A stretch of 64,000 bases of DNA from JAVVHH01 sp963835135 (GTDB taxonomy: Bacteria > Pseudomonadota > Alphaproteobacteria > Acetobacterales > Acetobacteraceae): positions 282,037-346,036 of the forward strand of contig CAWIEF010000006.1 in the NCBI GenBank assembly GCA_963835135.1, written 5' to 3'. Shown here in pieces: positions 1-10,633 of this stretch. The notes beneath the pieces are model-generated. The model was not told the origin of the DNA, did no database searches, and saw only the letters and a program-made list of their open reading frames with translations. The translations under genes were made by a program, and so were the position numbers. How positions within the stretch are numbered: position 1 is the first letter of the stretch; each line of letters opens with the position of its first letter.

Positions 1-573
1 CAGGCGGCGGAGCGGTTCTACCGGGCGCTGCCGGGCAGCATATCGACGGTGGACAACGCGGTGACAGTGGAGAGCGGCGCGGCGCTGGAGTGGTTGCCGC
101 AAGAGACCATCCTGTTCGACGGCAGCGCGCTCCGCCGGCGCCTCGAGGTCGACATTGCCGCTTGCGGCTGGTTCTTGGGGGTCGAGAGCCTGGTGTTCGG
201 TCGGACGGCGATGGGGGAGGTGGTGCGCCGGGTCGCGCTGAACGATCTGCTCCACGTGCGCCGGGAGGGTCGGATCGTGCTGCACGATCGGATCCGGTTC
301 GACGGTGATGCGGCGGCGGCACTGGGGCGGCGGGCGGTTGGCGCTGGGGCCTGCGCGGTGGCGACGCTGCTGCTGGTGGCACCCGAGGTCGGCACGCTCG
401 TCGAGCCGCTGCGGGCTGCGCTGGCGCCGTTCGAGGCAGGGGCGTCGGCCTGGGACGGGATGCTGATCGCGCGGATCGTCGCGGAAGATGGGGCGTGCCT
501 GCGGGCGGCGGTCGTGGCAGGGTTGGGCGTGTTGCGCGCCGGGCGGCCGTTGCCCCGCGTTTGGTCGTGCTAA
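1..573 (+). CDS. ureD: Urease accessory protein UreD (5' end outside window)
   Basis: UreD (UreH) is the chaperone that docks on the urease apoprotein together with UreF and UreG during nickel insertion. The reading frame is open from base 1, so the N-terminal part lies upstream of the window. The visible part begins with AAERFYRALPG and contains the family hallmark LEWLPQETILFDGS at about residues 28-41 of the fragment; it ends in a Cys just before a TAA stop. An internal GTG at 49 is not the start, because the homology continues upstream of it. ureA follows after 21 bases with a GGAGA ribosome site, so this is the head of the urease operon. Confidence 0.93.
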   Translation, partial: QAAERFYRALPGSISTVDNAVTVESGAALEWLPQETILFDGSALRRRLEVDIAACGWFLGVESLVFGRTAMGEVVRRVALNDLLHVRREGRIVLHDRIRFDGDAAAALGRRAVGAGACAVATLLLVAPEVGTLVEPLRAALAPFEAGASAWDGMLIARIVAEDGACLRAAVVAGLGVLRAGRPLPRVWSC

Positions 574-594
574 GGCGCCCTTCTTGGAGAGACG

Positions 595-897
595 ATGAAC
601 CTGACGCCGCGCGAGAAAGACAAGCTGCTCATTGCCATGGCGGCGACCGTCGCCCGGCGACGGCTGGAGCGCGGGGTCAAGCTCAACCATCCGGAGGCAG
701 TCGCGCTGATCTCGGACTTCGTGGTCGAGGGCGCGCGGGACGGGCGCTCGGTGTCCGACCTGATGGAGGCGGGGGCGCACGTGATCTCGCGCGCGCAGGT
801 GATGGAGGGGATCGCCGAGATGATCCATGACGTGCAGGTCGAGGCGACGTTCCCGGACGGGACCAAGCTCGTCACCGTGCATGAGCCGATCCGATGA
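595..897 (+). CDS. ureA: Urease gamma subunit
   Basis: UreA is the smallest structural subunit of cytoplasmic urease, which splits urea into ammonia and carbamate. It is 100 residues, the normal length for a separate gamma subunit, starting MNLTPREKDKLL and containing the typical RGVKLNHPEAVALI stretch and a C-terminal TLVTVHEPI-like end (KLVTVHEPIR). The start is preceded by GGAGAG. Its stop overlaps the ureB start by four bases (ATGA), so the two are translationally coupled. Confidence 0.98.
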   Translation: MNLTPREKDKLLIAMAATVARRRLERGVKLNHPEAVALISDFVVEGARDGRSVSDLMEAGAHVISRAQVMEGIAEMIHDVQVEATFPDGTKLVTVHEPIR

Positions 898-1198
898 TCC
901 CCGGTGAAGTCATGACGGCGTCTGGCGAGATCGAGTTGAACGCCGGTCAGCCGACCACGACGCTGACCGTCGCCAACACGGGTGACCGGCCGGTGCAGGT
1001 GGGGAGCCACTACCATTTCGCCGAGGCCAACCCGGCGTTGCGGTTCGATCGGGCGGCGGCGCGGGGGCAGCGCTTGGACATTGCGGCGGGAACGGCGGTG
1101 CGGTTCGAGCCCGGCCAGTCGCGGGAGGTGGTGCTGGTGCCGTTTCGCGGGCGCCGGGTCGTGTTCGGGTTCCGGGGCGACGTGATGGGGGCGCTCTG

Positions 1199-1199
<1 letters not shown>
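894..1199 (+). CDS. ureB: Urease beta subunit
   Basis: UreB is the beta subunit of the trimer-of-trimers urease core. It is 101 residues, usual for the family, starting MIPGEVMTASGEIELNAG, with the conserved NTGDRPVQVGSHYHFAEANP segment in the middle and RFEPGQSREVVLV near the C-terminus. The ATG overlaps the ureA stop and its own TGA overlaps the ureC ATG by one base (TGATG), which fits a tightly coupled ureABC translation unit. Confidence 0.98.
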
Positions 1200-2905
<1,706 letters not shown>

Positions 2906-2907
2906 CC

Positions 2908-3528
2908 ATGCCGGATCGTTCGATGCTCCTGGACGGGCTCGACTGGCTCTACGCCCGGGTCGCCGGCGATCTCGGGACCGCGCTGGTGCCTGCGGGCGGC
3001 GAGGCGGACATCGATCACTGGATCCGGCTCGCCTACACGCAGGCGGGGGCGACCGGGTTCGTGACAAATCTTGGTGGGGTGCTGGCGTTACCGGTGGCGC
3101 TGCCGGCCAATTTCATCGGCACGGCAGCGGTGCAGATGCGGCTGATCGCCAAGATCGCGGCGGTGCGGGGCTATGACCTGCAGAGCGAGGAGGTGAAGGC
3201 CTTCGTGTTCGCCTGCCTGCTCGGCAATGCCGCAATGGACGCGCTGAAGGATGCGGGCGTGCGGATCGGGGCGCGGGTCGCGCCGATGGTCTTGCAGCGG
3301 CTGAACCAGACGGTGATGGCGCGGCTACTGGCCCGGTTGGGGGCGGCCGGGGCCATGAACTTGACCAAGGTCGTGCCGCTGCTGGGCGGGGTGGTCGGCG
3401 GCGGGCTGGATGCGGCGAGCACGCGCGTGATCGGGCGCATGGCCAAGCGCGTGTTCGTGCGCAAGGATGCGCCGCCGGAGCCGGCCCCTGTGCCGAAGCT
3501 GCTCACCGGACCGGAGGCGCAAGCGTGA
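2908..3528 (+). CDS. EcsC family protein inside the urease operon
   Basis: A 206-residue protein of the EcsC family, a membrane-associated family of unclear role. The ATG at 2908 lies two bases after the ureC stop; an in-frame upstream ATG at 2854 lies inside ureC and is less likely. The middle of the protein has a glycine-rich hydrophobic run (GFVTNLGGVLALPVALPANF) and a conserved ACLLGNAAMDALKDAG region, with a second Gly-rich hydrophobic stretch (VVPLLGGVVGGGLDA) towards the end. Its stop overlaps the ureE ATG by four bases, so it is co-translated with urease genes. It is not a standard urease factor. A link to nickel or urea handling is only inferred from position. Confidence 0.85.
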   Translation: MPDRSMLLDGLDWLYARVAGDLGTALVPAGGEADIDHWIRLAYTQAGATGFVTNLGGVLALPVALPANFIGTAAVQMRLIAKIAAVRGYDLQSEEVKAFVFACLLGNAAMDALKDAGVRIGARVAPMVLQRLNQTVMARLLARLGAAGAMNLTKVVPLLGGVVGGGLDAASTRVIGRMAKRVFVRKDAPPEPAPVPKLLTGPEAQA

Positions 3529-3977
3529 TCCAAGTGGAGTCGATCTTCCCGGCGGGGAGCTGGAGCGGCACGGTGGACGACACGGTGTCGATCGATTTCG
3601 ACCGACGGCACCGGCGGCGTCACGTGCTGACCGCCGCGAGCGGGGCGGAGTTGCTGATCGACCTGCCGCAAGCGGTCCGGCTGCGCGACGGCGACGGGCT
3701 CGGGCTTGCCGACGGCCGTATGGTCCGCGTGGTCGCCGCGCCGGAAAAGCTACTCGAGATCCATGCGCACGGGCCGGCGGAACTGGTCCGCATCGCATGG
3801 CATCTCGGCAACCGCCATCTTCCGGTGCAACTCCGGGGCGACCGCATCCGCATCCGCGCGGACCACGTGATCGAGGAAATGGTGCACGGGCTGGGCGGGC
3901 ATGTGGATGCGATCGACGCGCCGTTCGACCCGGAGGCGGGGGCGTATGCTGGGGGGCACTCGCACAGTCACGACTAA
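3525..3977 (+). CDS. ureE: Urease accessory metallochaperone UreE
   Basis: UreE binds nickel and delivers it to the UreDFG-urease complex. At 150 residues it has normal length; the central segment ELVRIAWHLGNRHLPVQ holds the family's conserved metal-binding histidine region, and the C-terminus is a short histidine tail (GGHSHSHD) of the kind that stores extra Ni. Start codon overlaps the ecsC-like stop. The next gene on this strand, ureF, is 711 bases further on because pncA lies between them on the other strand. Confidence 0.95.
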   Translation: MIQVESIFPAGSWSGTVDDTVSIDFDRRHRRRHVLTAASGAELLIDLPQAVRLRDGDGLGLADGRMVRVVAAPEKLLEIHAHGPAELVRIAWHLGNRHLPVQLRGDRIRIRADHVIEEMVHGLGGHVDAIDAPFDPEAGAYAGGHSHSHD

Positions 3978-3979
3978 AG

Positions 3980-4585
3980 TCAGCCGAACAGCGCGTCGCT
4001 CGTGGTGCTCTGCCCGTCGAGCAGGGTTGCCGCAGCGTCGATCGCACGGCACGCGTCCTCGATGATGACGACGTCATAGCCAAAGGCGGCCGCGTCGAGC
4101 GCCGTATAGTGGACGCAGTAGTCCCGCGCCAAGCCGGCCAGGAACACGCGCCGGAACTTTCGCTCGGTCAAGTAGCCGTGCAGGCCGGTGAGCGTGGCGC
4201 GGTCGTTCTCGCGAAAGGCGGAATAGCTGTCGATCCCGGATCGGAAGCCTTTGCGCAGCACGAGCTCGACCCGGCGCAGATCGAGGCCTGGCTCGAACGC
4301 CGCGCCCGGGCTGCCGGCGATGCAGTGGTCCGGCCACAATGTCTGCGCGCCGTACGACAGCGTCGTGGTCTCGAACGGATGTTTGCCGGCGTGCGAACTC
4401 GCGAACGAGGCATGACCCGGCGGATGCCAATCCTGCGTCGCGACGACATGGTCGAACTTCGAGATCAGCCGGTTGATGGGCGCGACAACGGCGTCGCCGT
4501 CGGGCACGGCCAGGGCGCCACCGGGCAGGAAATCCGCCTGCACGTCGACCACCAGCAGCACATCACGCGGGCCGAGGTCTCTCAT
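3980..4585 (-). CDS. pncA: Nicotinamidase/pyrazinamidase
   Basis: Isochorismatase-fold amidohydrolase that converts nicotinamide to nicotinate in NAD salvage, releasing ammonia. The catalytic triad is visible: D14 in LLVVDVQADF, K112 in LVLRKGF and C157 in GLARDYCVHY; metal-site residues sit in the QDWHPPGHASFA segment. I start at MRDLGPRD (4585) because the frame upstream to 4606 lacks family similarity. It lies antisense to and between ureE and ureF with only two bases to the ureE stop, so it splits the urease operon. About 201 residues, normal length. Confidence 0.93.
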   Translation of the reverse strand: MRDLGPRDVLLVVDVQADFLPGGALAVPDGDAVVAPINRLISKFDHVVATQDWHPPGHASFASSHAGKHPFETTTLSYGAQTLWPDHCIAGSPGAAFEPGLDLRRVELVLRKGFRSGIDSYSAFRENDRATLTGLHGYLTERKFRRVFLAGLARDYCVHYTALDAAAFGYDVVIIEDACRAIDAAATLLDGQSTTSDALFG

Positions 4586-4688
4586 CGACGCGGGCCCTTC
4601 CGCCACGCGCGGACGAGGCGGTCGGAGGGCGATGTCGCGAGAGCGTGCAGAAGCAGCATGCGGGCCATTCGGCTATGGTGGGCGGATC

Positions 4689-5320
4689 ATGTCCAGCCTT
4701 TCCCTTCTGCTCACCTGGCTGTCACCGGCATTTCCGATCGGCAGCTTCGCCTATAGCCACGGGCTCGAATGGGCGGTGGAGGCAGGCGACGTGACGGATG
4801 AGGCGACGCTGGAGGCGTGGATCGCCGACGTGCTGACGCTCGGGAACGGCCGGAGCGACGTCATCCTGCTGCGGCAGGCCTATCGGGTGGATCGCGCCGG
4901 GTTGCGGGCGTTGGCGGAATTGGCGGAGGCGGCGCAGCCGTGCCGCGAGCGTAAGGCCGAGACGATGGGGCAGGGAACGGCGTTCGCCCTGGCCGGGCAG
5001 GTTTGGGGCGGGATCGAACTGGATCGCGTGGCATACCCGGTGGCGTTCGGGGCGTTGGCGGCCGCCAACGGGGTGGATGAGGACGAAGCGGCGCTGGGGT
5101 TCCTGCATGCGTTCGCCACCAACTTGGTGAGCGCGGCGGTGCGGCTGGTGCCATTGGGGCAGACGGCCGGGCTGCGGACGATGGCGGCGCTGGCGCCGGT
5201 GCTCGCGGGGGTGGCGGCGGGGACGCGCGGGGCTGGGCTCGACGAGATCGGCGGGGCGTGCTTTCGCTCGGACATCGCAGCCATGCGGCACGAGACGCAA
5301 TATACGAGGTTGTTCCGGAC

Positions 5321-5324
<4 letters not shown>
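4689..5324 (+). CDS. ureF: Urease accessory protein UreF
   Basis: UreF is the GTPase-regulating member of the urease maturation complex. The start at 4689 gives MSSLSLLLTWLSPAFPIGSF, the expected N-terminus with the conserved FPIGSFAYSHGLE motif; the longer upstream frame is antisense to pncA and is not used. The 211-residue length is normal and the C-terminal segment MRHETQYTRLFRT is the conserved UreF end. Its TGA overlaps the ureG ATG by four bases. Confidence 0.96.
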
Positions 5325-5935
<611 letters not shown>

Positions 5936-5950
5936 ATAGGGGTGCTCGAG

Positions 5951-5981
5951 GATCCGATCGGGCGCGATGCCCGATCGGATC
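5951..5981. terminator. Hairpin between convergent ureG and PEP-CTERM gene
   Basis: A perfect 13-bp inverted repeat (arms GATCCGATCGGGC and GCCCGATCGGATC) with a 5-base loop lies in the 53-base gap between the converging stops of ureG (5935) and the PEP-CTERM gene (5989). Position and symmetry fit a bidirectional terminator. There is no long T-run on either side, so an intrinsic terminator is likely but not certain. Confidence 0.7.
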
Positions 5982-5988
5982 GTTCGAT

Positions 5989-7062
5989 CTACCGCTTGGC
6001 GGAGCGCTTCCGGCGCATCCCAAGAAACCCAGCCAAAGCCACAGACATCACGGCAAGGCTCGCCGGCTCCGGCACGTTGGTCTCGAGCGCCAGGCCATGA
6101 ATGCCCGGCAGCCCGGTCACGAACGGCGTCACATTGCCGCTGATGGGATCGACGAACCCGATCTCGCTGAGGCTGCCGATGCTCGCGACGAGCGTGTTTG
6201 GCGCGATGCCGGAATAGTCGATTGCCAGCACCTGATCGGTATTGGTCACCGCTGCATAGATCCGTCCGCTCCCGGAGGTGAGGTAGAGCGAGTCGTCGGT
6301 GCCGGCCACCGACGCTCCGCCCGCGGTCAGCGGCAGGTAACCGATGCTCTGCGATGCCGTTCCGGCGTTGCGGATGAAGGCGAGCGTGTTCCGGCTTCCG
6401 GTCGTCTGCACGAGGTCGCCGTTCGGCGCCACCTTCAACGAGTCCGTATTGGCCGCTGGCAGCACGTAGCCCGTCTGCCCGGTCACGAGGTTGGTTCCAG
6501 GCGTGCCGGCGGTGGCCAGCGACGTCACCGCGATCGGATTGGTCCCGTCGACCACTTTCTGGAGCGTTACGTCGGTGGGAGCGGACGGGTTGGTGTAGCT
6601 CAGAAAGGTGCCGTTGGCTGTGAACGCGACGTCGTCGACGCCCTGAGTCGGCGACGTCACGGCGAAGTTGACCCCTGTCAGGGCGTTCGTCGCCGGGTTG
6701 ATCAACGTCAGATGTGAGTTGGCGTCCTGGTTTTGCGTTGCCCAAACCAAGCCGGTGAATGGATTGTATTTCAGGCCATCCACGTCGCCGGCGATCTGGT
6801 AGGTGTTCTGTATGGCGCCCGCCGGGCTGTATCGCACGACTGTGCTGAAGCCAGCCGGCTGCGAGCCGTCCGAACTGAGTGCATTGCCATCGTAAGCCAC
6901 CCAAACGGAACCGGCGCCCAACGTCACGGAGTCAGGTCCGCTCGCACCCGGAGGCGCGACGGCGAAGACTTGCGAGGTGTAAGCTGGGGCCGCATGCGCC
7001 GCCACCACCGACGCCGAACTCAAAGCCGCTGTCACAAGCAGCCGACGGATCACGACGGTCAT
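5989..7062 (-). CDS. PEP-CTERM sorted secreted protein
   Basis: A 357-residue exported protein. The N-terminus (MTVVIRRLLVTAALSSAS...AAHAAPAY) is a Sec signal peptide with an AHA cleavage site, and the C-terminus is a complete PEP-CTERM sorting signal: VPEPASL, a hydrophobic helix and the basic tail MRRKRSAKR. Such proteins are processed by exosortase/EpsH systems and are often linked to exopolysaccharide. The body looks like a beta-propeller/NHL-type fold with repeated short blades, but I cannot name a ligand. Start at 7062 chosen because AGAGGAGAC precedes the ATG and the signal peptide begins there. No exosortase gene is in the window. Confidence 0.85.
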   Translation of the reverse strand: MTVVIRRLLVTAALSSASVVAAHAAPAYTSQVFAVAPPGASGPDSVTLGAGSVWVAYDGNALSSDGSQPAGFSTVVRYSPAGAIQNTYQIAGDVDGLKYNPFTGLVWATQNQDANSHLTLINPATNALTGVNFAVTSPTQGVDDVAFTANGTFLSYTNPSAPTDVTLQKVVDGTNPIAVTSLATAGTPGTNLVTGQTGYVLPAANTDSLKVAPNGDLVQTTGSRNTLAFIRNAGTASQSIGYLPLTAGGASVAGTDDSLYLTSGSGRIYAAVTNTDQVLAIDYSGIAPNTLVASIGSLSEIGFVDPISGNVTPFVTGLPGIHGLALETNVPEPASLAVMSVALAGFLGMRRKRSAKR

Positions 7063-7200
7063 CTGCGTCTCCTCTAAAACCCCTTCCTGCAATGCCGCCA
7101 TCGAGGGGCTTTGTGGATGAAGATTTAGAGATCGTTACTCGCGAATAGTTGAACCTCGTCGACCTGAGTGGAGCATTTGTTGCGCACGCGGATGCGTTCG

Positions 7201-8481
7201 TCACGCCAGGGTTGGGAGCCGATCGGCGGCCAGAAGGGCGAGGCCTTCGGCAACGGAAACGAAGTCGCCGGTGCCGGAGAGGCGGGAGGGGCCGAACCGG
7301 TCGAGGAACAGCGCGCGGACGGAAGGGACGAAGGCGGTGCCGCCGGTCAGGAACACGCGGTCGATGGCCGAAGCGGGGAGCCCGGCGTCGGCCAAGGCGG
7401 CGTCGATCGTTGTGGCGAGGCGGGCGAGGTCGGGGGCGATCCAGCGTTCGAAGTCGGCGCGCGCGATAAGCTGGTCCAGCACCATGTTCTCGTGCCTGAA
7501 GTGCAGCACGGCGGAATTGGCGGTCGAGAGGGCGGCTTTGGCGTCGGAGACCGCGCGGTAGAGGGCGTAGCCCTGCTCGTCCTCGATCAGGCTGCGCAGC
7601 GCGTCGATGCGGTCGGGGTGATCGGCGGTCCGGCGGACGTCCTCGAAGTCACGCAGCATGCGGGGGGTGCGCATCAGCGAGAGGCGGTGCCAGCGGGCGA
7701 AGGAGGAATACCACTCGGCCGGGACCGGCAGCGCGTTGCCCCAGGGGGCGTAGTGCGTGCCCTTGCCGAGCAGGGGCGCGACGACGTTGTCCATGATGCG
7801 GGCGTCGAACGCGTCGCCAGCGATGCCGATGCCGGCGCGGCCGAGCGGGGCGAGGCTGCGGTCGGTGCCGGGGGTGAAGCGCAAGATGGAGAAGTCGCTG
7901 GTGCCGCCGCCGAAATCGCCGATCAGCACGGTGGCGGGCGCGTCGAGGGCGCGGGTGAAGCGATAGCCGGCCCCTTCGGGTTCCAGCGCGAAGTCGAGCG
8001 CGGTGATGCCGGCCTCGGCGAAGGCGGCGCGGAGGCGGCGCTCGCCGAGGGCGTCGTCGGCGTTGTCGCCGGCGAAGCGGACGGGGCGGCCGGCGACGAT
8101 ATGCAGATCGGCCGGGTCGAGGGCGGCGGCGGCCAGCAACTCGCGCAGGAAGAGGCCGATGAGCTGTTCGAGGGTCCAGACGCGGCCGAGCAGGTTGGTC
8201 GAGGTGAAGCTGGCGCTGGCGAGGTAGGTCTTGGGCGACATGACGAGGCGGCTCTCGAGCGGGTCGTCGAGATAGGCGGCAATGGCAGCCGGGCCCGCGG
8301 CGTGGCGCAGCGTGGAGCGGCTGTTGCGGACGTCCTGCCAAAAGCAGAGGACGCTGCGGAAGACGTCGTGCGCGGTGTCGCCGGAGGTGAACGTGACGGT
8401 GCGGGACAGGCCGGTGGCGGTGTCGAGCGCGGCGACGACGCTGTTGGTGGTGCCGAAATCGATTCCGAGCACGATCGCCAT
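7201..8481 (-). CDS. Hsp70-family protein (YegD-like)
   Basis: A 426-residue actin-fold ATPase of the Hsp70 superfamily. Phosphate-binding loop 1 GIDFGTTNSVVAALD is at the N-terminus, loop 2 GDFGGGTSDFSILRF is mid-protein and the adenosine motif FLTGGTAFVPSVRALF is near the C-terminus. The substrate-binding domain of DnaK is absent, as in the YegD group, so a role as a general chaperone is unlikely; function is not established. The ATG at 8481 has an AGGAG site upstream. The neighbouring 67-residue gene is divergent. Confidence 0.88.
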   Translation of the reverse strand: MAIVLGIDFGTTNSVVAALDTATGLSRTVTFTSGDTAHDVFRSVLCFWQDVRNSRSTLRHAAGPAAIAAYLDDPLESRLVMSPKTYLASASFTSTNLLGRVWTLEQLIGLFLRELLAAAALDPADLHIVAGRPVRFAGDNADDALGERRLRAAFAEAGITALDFALEPEGAGYRFTRALDAPATVLIGDFGGGTSDFSILRFTPGTDRSLAPLGRAGIGIAGDAFDARIMDNVVAPLLGKGTHYAPWGNALPVPAEWYSSFARWHRLSLMRTPRMLRDFEDVRRTADHPDRIDALRSLIEDEQGYALYRAVSDAKAALSTANSAVLHFRHENMVLDQLIARADFERWIAPDLARLATTIDAALADAGLPASAIDRVFLTGGTAFVPSVRALFLDRFGPSRLSGTGDFVSVAEGLALLAADRLPTLA

Positions 8482-8566
8482 GGAGTGCTCCTGCTCAGGT
8501 GGGTCGCGCGTTTAGACTTCCGGTGGCAGTGGCGTCAAACATCTCGCGACGGAGGGTGACGGCGGA

Positions 8567-8770
8567 ATGGCGAAGAAGCCTGAGGTGACGGAGTTCGAGC
8601 GGGGCTGGCAGGCGGCGATCCTCGCAGCCCGGCATTGGCACGAAGCGCAAGCGATGCAGGCCATGGTGCAGTCGCGGCGGTCGCGGTTCCCGAAGAACTT
8701 CGAGCGGGAGGCGGACCTGCACAGCCGGTGCGCGGCGATGATGGAGACGTTGATCCCGGAGGACACCTAG
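8567..8770 (+). CDS. Small conserved-looking hypothetical protein
   Basis: Encodes 67 residues, highly charged and helical, starting MAKKPEVTEFERGWQAAIL and ending MMETLIPEDT. It has a GGAGGG sequence upstream and no coding shadow on the other strand, and it fits between the divergent hsp70-like gene and the convergent yaiI-like gene with six bases to spare. I do not recognise a family. Confidence 0.55.
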   Translation: MAKKPEVTEFERGWQAAILAARHWHEAQAMQAMVQSRRSRFPKNFEREADLHSRCAAMMETLIPEDT

Positions 8771-8776
8771 GCGGCG

Positions 8777-9280
8777 TTATGCGTCGGGGGCGCGAAGGTT
8801 GGGGACGGGCCGGCCGCCGCGTGTGGCGGCTTGGGCGAGACGGTCGAGGGCGTTGAGGAAGGCGGAACGGTCCGACGCGGTCAGCGCGGAGGGGCCGGTG
8901 GTCTGGACGCCGGCTTCGCGCAGATGCTGGCCGATGGCGCGGCCGGCGAGCGCGCTGCCGATGTTGTCGCCGGTCCATTCGCGGCCGTTGAAGGCCAAGG
9001 CGCGGGCGCCGCGGGCGAGGCAGCGGGAGGCCAGCGGGATGTCGGCGGTGGTGCAGATGTCGGCGGCGGTGATGCGCTCGGCGATCCAGTCGTCGGCGGC
9101 GTCGGGGTCGGCGGGGACGATGACCATCTCGACGTTGGGCAGCCCGGGCGCGCGGATCGGGCGGGAGCCGTTGGAGACGACGATGACGGGGAGCGCGAGC
9201 CGGGTCGCGACGCGGAAGACCTCGTCGCGGACGGGGCAGGCGTCGGCATCGACGTAGATCGTCGTCACCGGTCGATCCAC
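8777..9280 (-). CDS. YaiI/YqxD family protein (UPF0178, DUF188)
   Basis: A 167-residue PIN-like protein of the UPF0178 family. Diagnostic features are IYVDADACPVRDEVFRVA at the N-terminus, VSNGSRPIRAP, the acidic PADPDAADDWIAERI and DICTTADIPLASRCL, followed by FNGREWTGDNI. The biochemical activity of the family is unknown; a nuclease-like fold is the usual prediction. Its start overlaps the end of the upstream CoA-transferase gene by 16 bases, so the two are probably co-transcribed. Confidence 0.93.
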   Translation of the reverse strand: MDRPVTTIYVDADACPVRDEVFRVATRLALPVIVVSNGSRPIRAPGLPNVEMVIVPADPDAADDWIAERITAADICTTADIPLASRCLARGARALAFNGREWTGDNIGSALAGRAIGQHLREAGVQTTGPSALTASDRSAFLNALDRLAQAATRGGRPVPNLRAPDA

Positions 9281-10632
9281 ACGGGCTCGGCAGCGCGGAG
9301 GGGGCCGGCGCGCTCGGTCCAGTGCATGGGCGCGCCGTCGATGGTGACCGGGGGGCGGAGGCGGCGGGCGGGGCCCCAGGCGGTGGGTTCAGCGGTCGGG
9401 CCGAAGTCGGCCTCGGCTGCGGCCAGGGCCCTCACCCGACCCTCTCCCGGGGGGAGCGGGCTGTCGGGCGCGAGCAGGGCGGCGGTGCGGGCGAGGGAGG
9501 CGCGGGCTGTAGTGCCGGCGCCAGTCTGGATCCGCAGCGTCAGGGCACGCAGGGCCGTGGTGGCGAGGATGTAGCCGGTAACGTGATCGAGCGCTTGGGC
9601 GGGCAGCGGGACAGGCTTGTCGGCGCGCGCCCAATGCATGCCGGCCTCGGCGATGCCGGTGCTCATCTGGACCAGGCTGTCGAAGCCGCGACGGCCGGCC
9701 CAAGGGCCGGTCCAGCCATAGGCGTCGAGGCTGACGTCGATCAAGACCGGGTTGAGCGCGCGGCGGCCGGCCTCGGCGAGGCCGAGATGGTCGAGCGCAC
9801 CCGGCCGGTAGCCGTGGACAAGGATGTCGGCGCCGGCGAGCAGGGCGCGGAAGCGGTCGGCGTCGCCGGGCTGGCGGAGGTCAAGGCCGGCGCAGCGTTT
9901 GCCGAGAGTCATTTCGGGTTCAAGCGAGGGCTCAATCCAGAACGGCGGGTCGATGCGGAGCACGTCGGCGCCGAACGCGGCCAGGAAGCGGGTGGCGGTC
10001 GGCCCGGCGAGGACGCGGGTGAGGTCGAGCACGCGGATGCCGGCGAGCGGGCGCGCCGGGTCGATGCGGCGAGGCTGGGGCATGGCGCCGGGGTGGGTCG
10101 TGCGGTGGACGAGGGGTTCGGCGGCGACGGCGCGGCCTTGCGGATGGTCGGCCCATGCGGCGGCGGCGCGCATGGTTGCGGCGCAGCCGCCCGCGGCGAC
10201 GATGGCGGCTTCGAGGGCGTCGGCGGGCCAGGTGGCAACCGCCGCGGCGACAGCAGCCCGGTCGGGCGCTGTGCCGAGGACGGCAAGCGCGGCGCCCCGA
10301 TGATGCGGGGCATTGGTGTGCAGCCGGATCCAGCCCTCGGCGGCGCGGTAGTCGCCGGCGACGGCGTCCCAGGCGGGCGGAAGCGTCCAGCCGACCGGCT
10401 GGATCGAGGATGACAGCCAGAGAGAGGCAAGCCGGCGGTCGACTGAGACTGCGGGGCGGTGGGGGGTGGTGGCCGCAATGAACTCGGCCACCGCCGATCC
10501 GGCTGCACCAATCGCACCGGCCGCCACGCCCGTCACGTCGAAGGCGGAGGGCAGGCTTTCCGCTCCGGTGATGGTCGCGGCCAGGTTGCCGGGATCTCCG
10601 GCAGCCGACCAAATCGCCTCCCCGGGATGCAT
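9265..10632 (-). CDS. CaiB/BaiF-type CoA-transferase family III protein
   Basis: A 455-residue class III CoA-transferase-like protein. The canonical fold start PLAGIRVLDLTRVLAGPTA is about 200 residues in, followed by LGADVLRI-like FGADVLRIDPP, LVHGYRPGALDHLGL and GFDSLVQMSTGIAEA. The N-terminal 200 residues form an additional, weaker half of the kind seen in fused CaiB-like proteins. Substrates cannot be told from sequence. Start at MHPGEAIW (10632), one base from the DUF3126 stop. A palindromic repeat is embedded in frame near the C-terminus (see separate entry). Confidence 0.85.
   Translation of the reverse strand: MHPGEAIWSAAGDPGNLAATITGAESLPSAFDVTGVAAGAIGAAGSAVAEFIAATTPHRPAVSVDRRLASLWLSSSIQPVGWTLPPAWDAVAGDYRAAEGWIRLHTNAPHHRGAALAVLGTAPDRAAVAAAVATWPADALEAAIVAAGGCAATMRAAAAWADHPQGRAVAAEPLVHRTTHPGAMPQPRRIDPARPLAGIRVLDLTRVLAGPTATRFLAAFGADVLRIDPPFWIEPSLEPEMTLGKRCAGLDLRQPGDADRFRALLAGADILVHGYRPGALDHLGLAEAGRRALNPVLIDVSLDAYGWTGPWAGRRGFDSLVQMSTGIAEAGMHWARADKPVPLPAQALDHVTGYILATTALRALTLRIQTGAGTTARASLARTAALLAPDSPLPPGEGRVRALAAAEADFGPTAEPTAWGPARRLRPPVTIDGAPMHWTERAGPLRAAEPVWIDR
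9427..9462. repeat. REP-like palindromic element inside the CoA-transferase gene
   Basis: The sequence CTCACCCGACCCTCTCCCGG followed by GGGGAGCGGG is an imperfect palindrome of the dispersed type common between genes in GC-rich proteobacteria. Here it lies in frame and is translated as SPLPPGEGRVRA in a region that would otherwise be a linker. Only one copy is visible in this window. Confidence 0.6.
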
Positions 10633-10633
10633 C

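Noticed and set aside
3467..4756. 429-residue forward frame across ureE and pncA
   Set aside because: Runs antisense to pncA and out of frame with ureE; arginine-rich low-complexity translation.
7168..8559. 463-residue forward open frame
   Set aside because: It is antisense to the intact Hsp70-like gene; long antisense frames are expected in GC-rich coding DNA and the product is Gly/Ala/Glu-rich without family features.
9322..10413. 363-residue forward frame
   Set aside because: Antisense shadow of the CoA-transferase gene.
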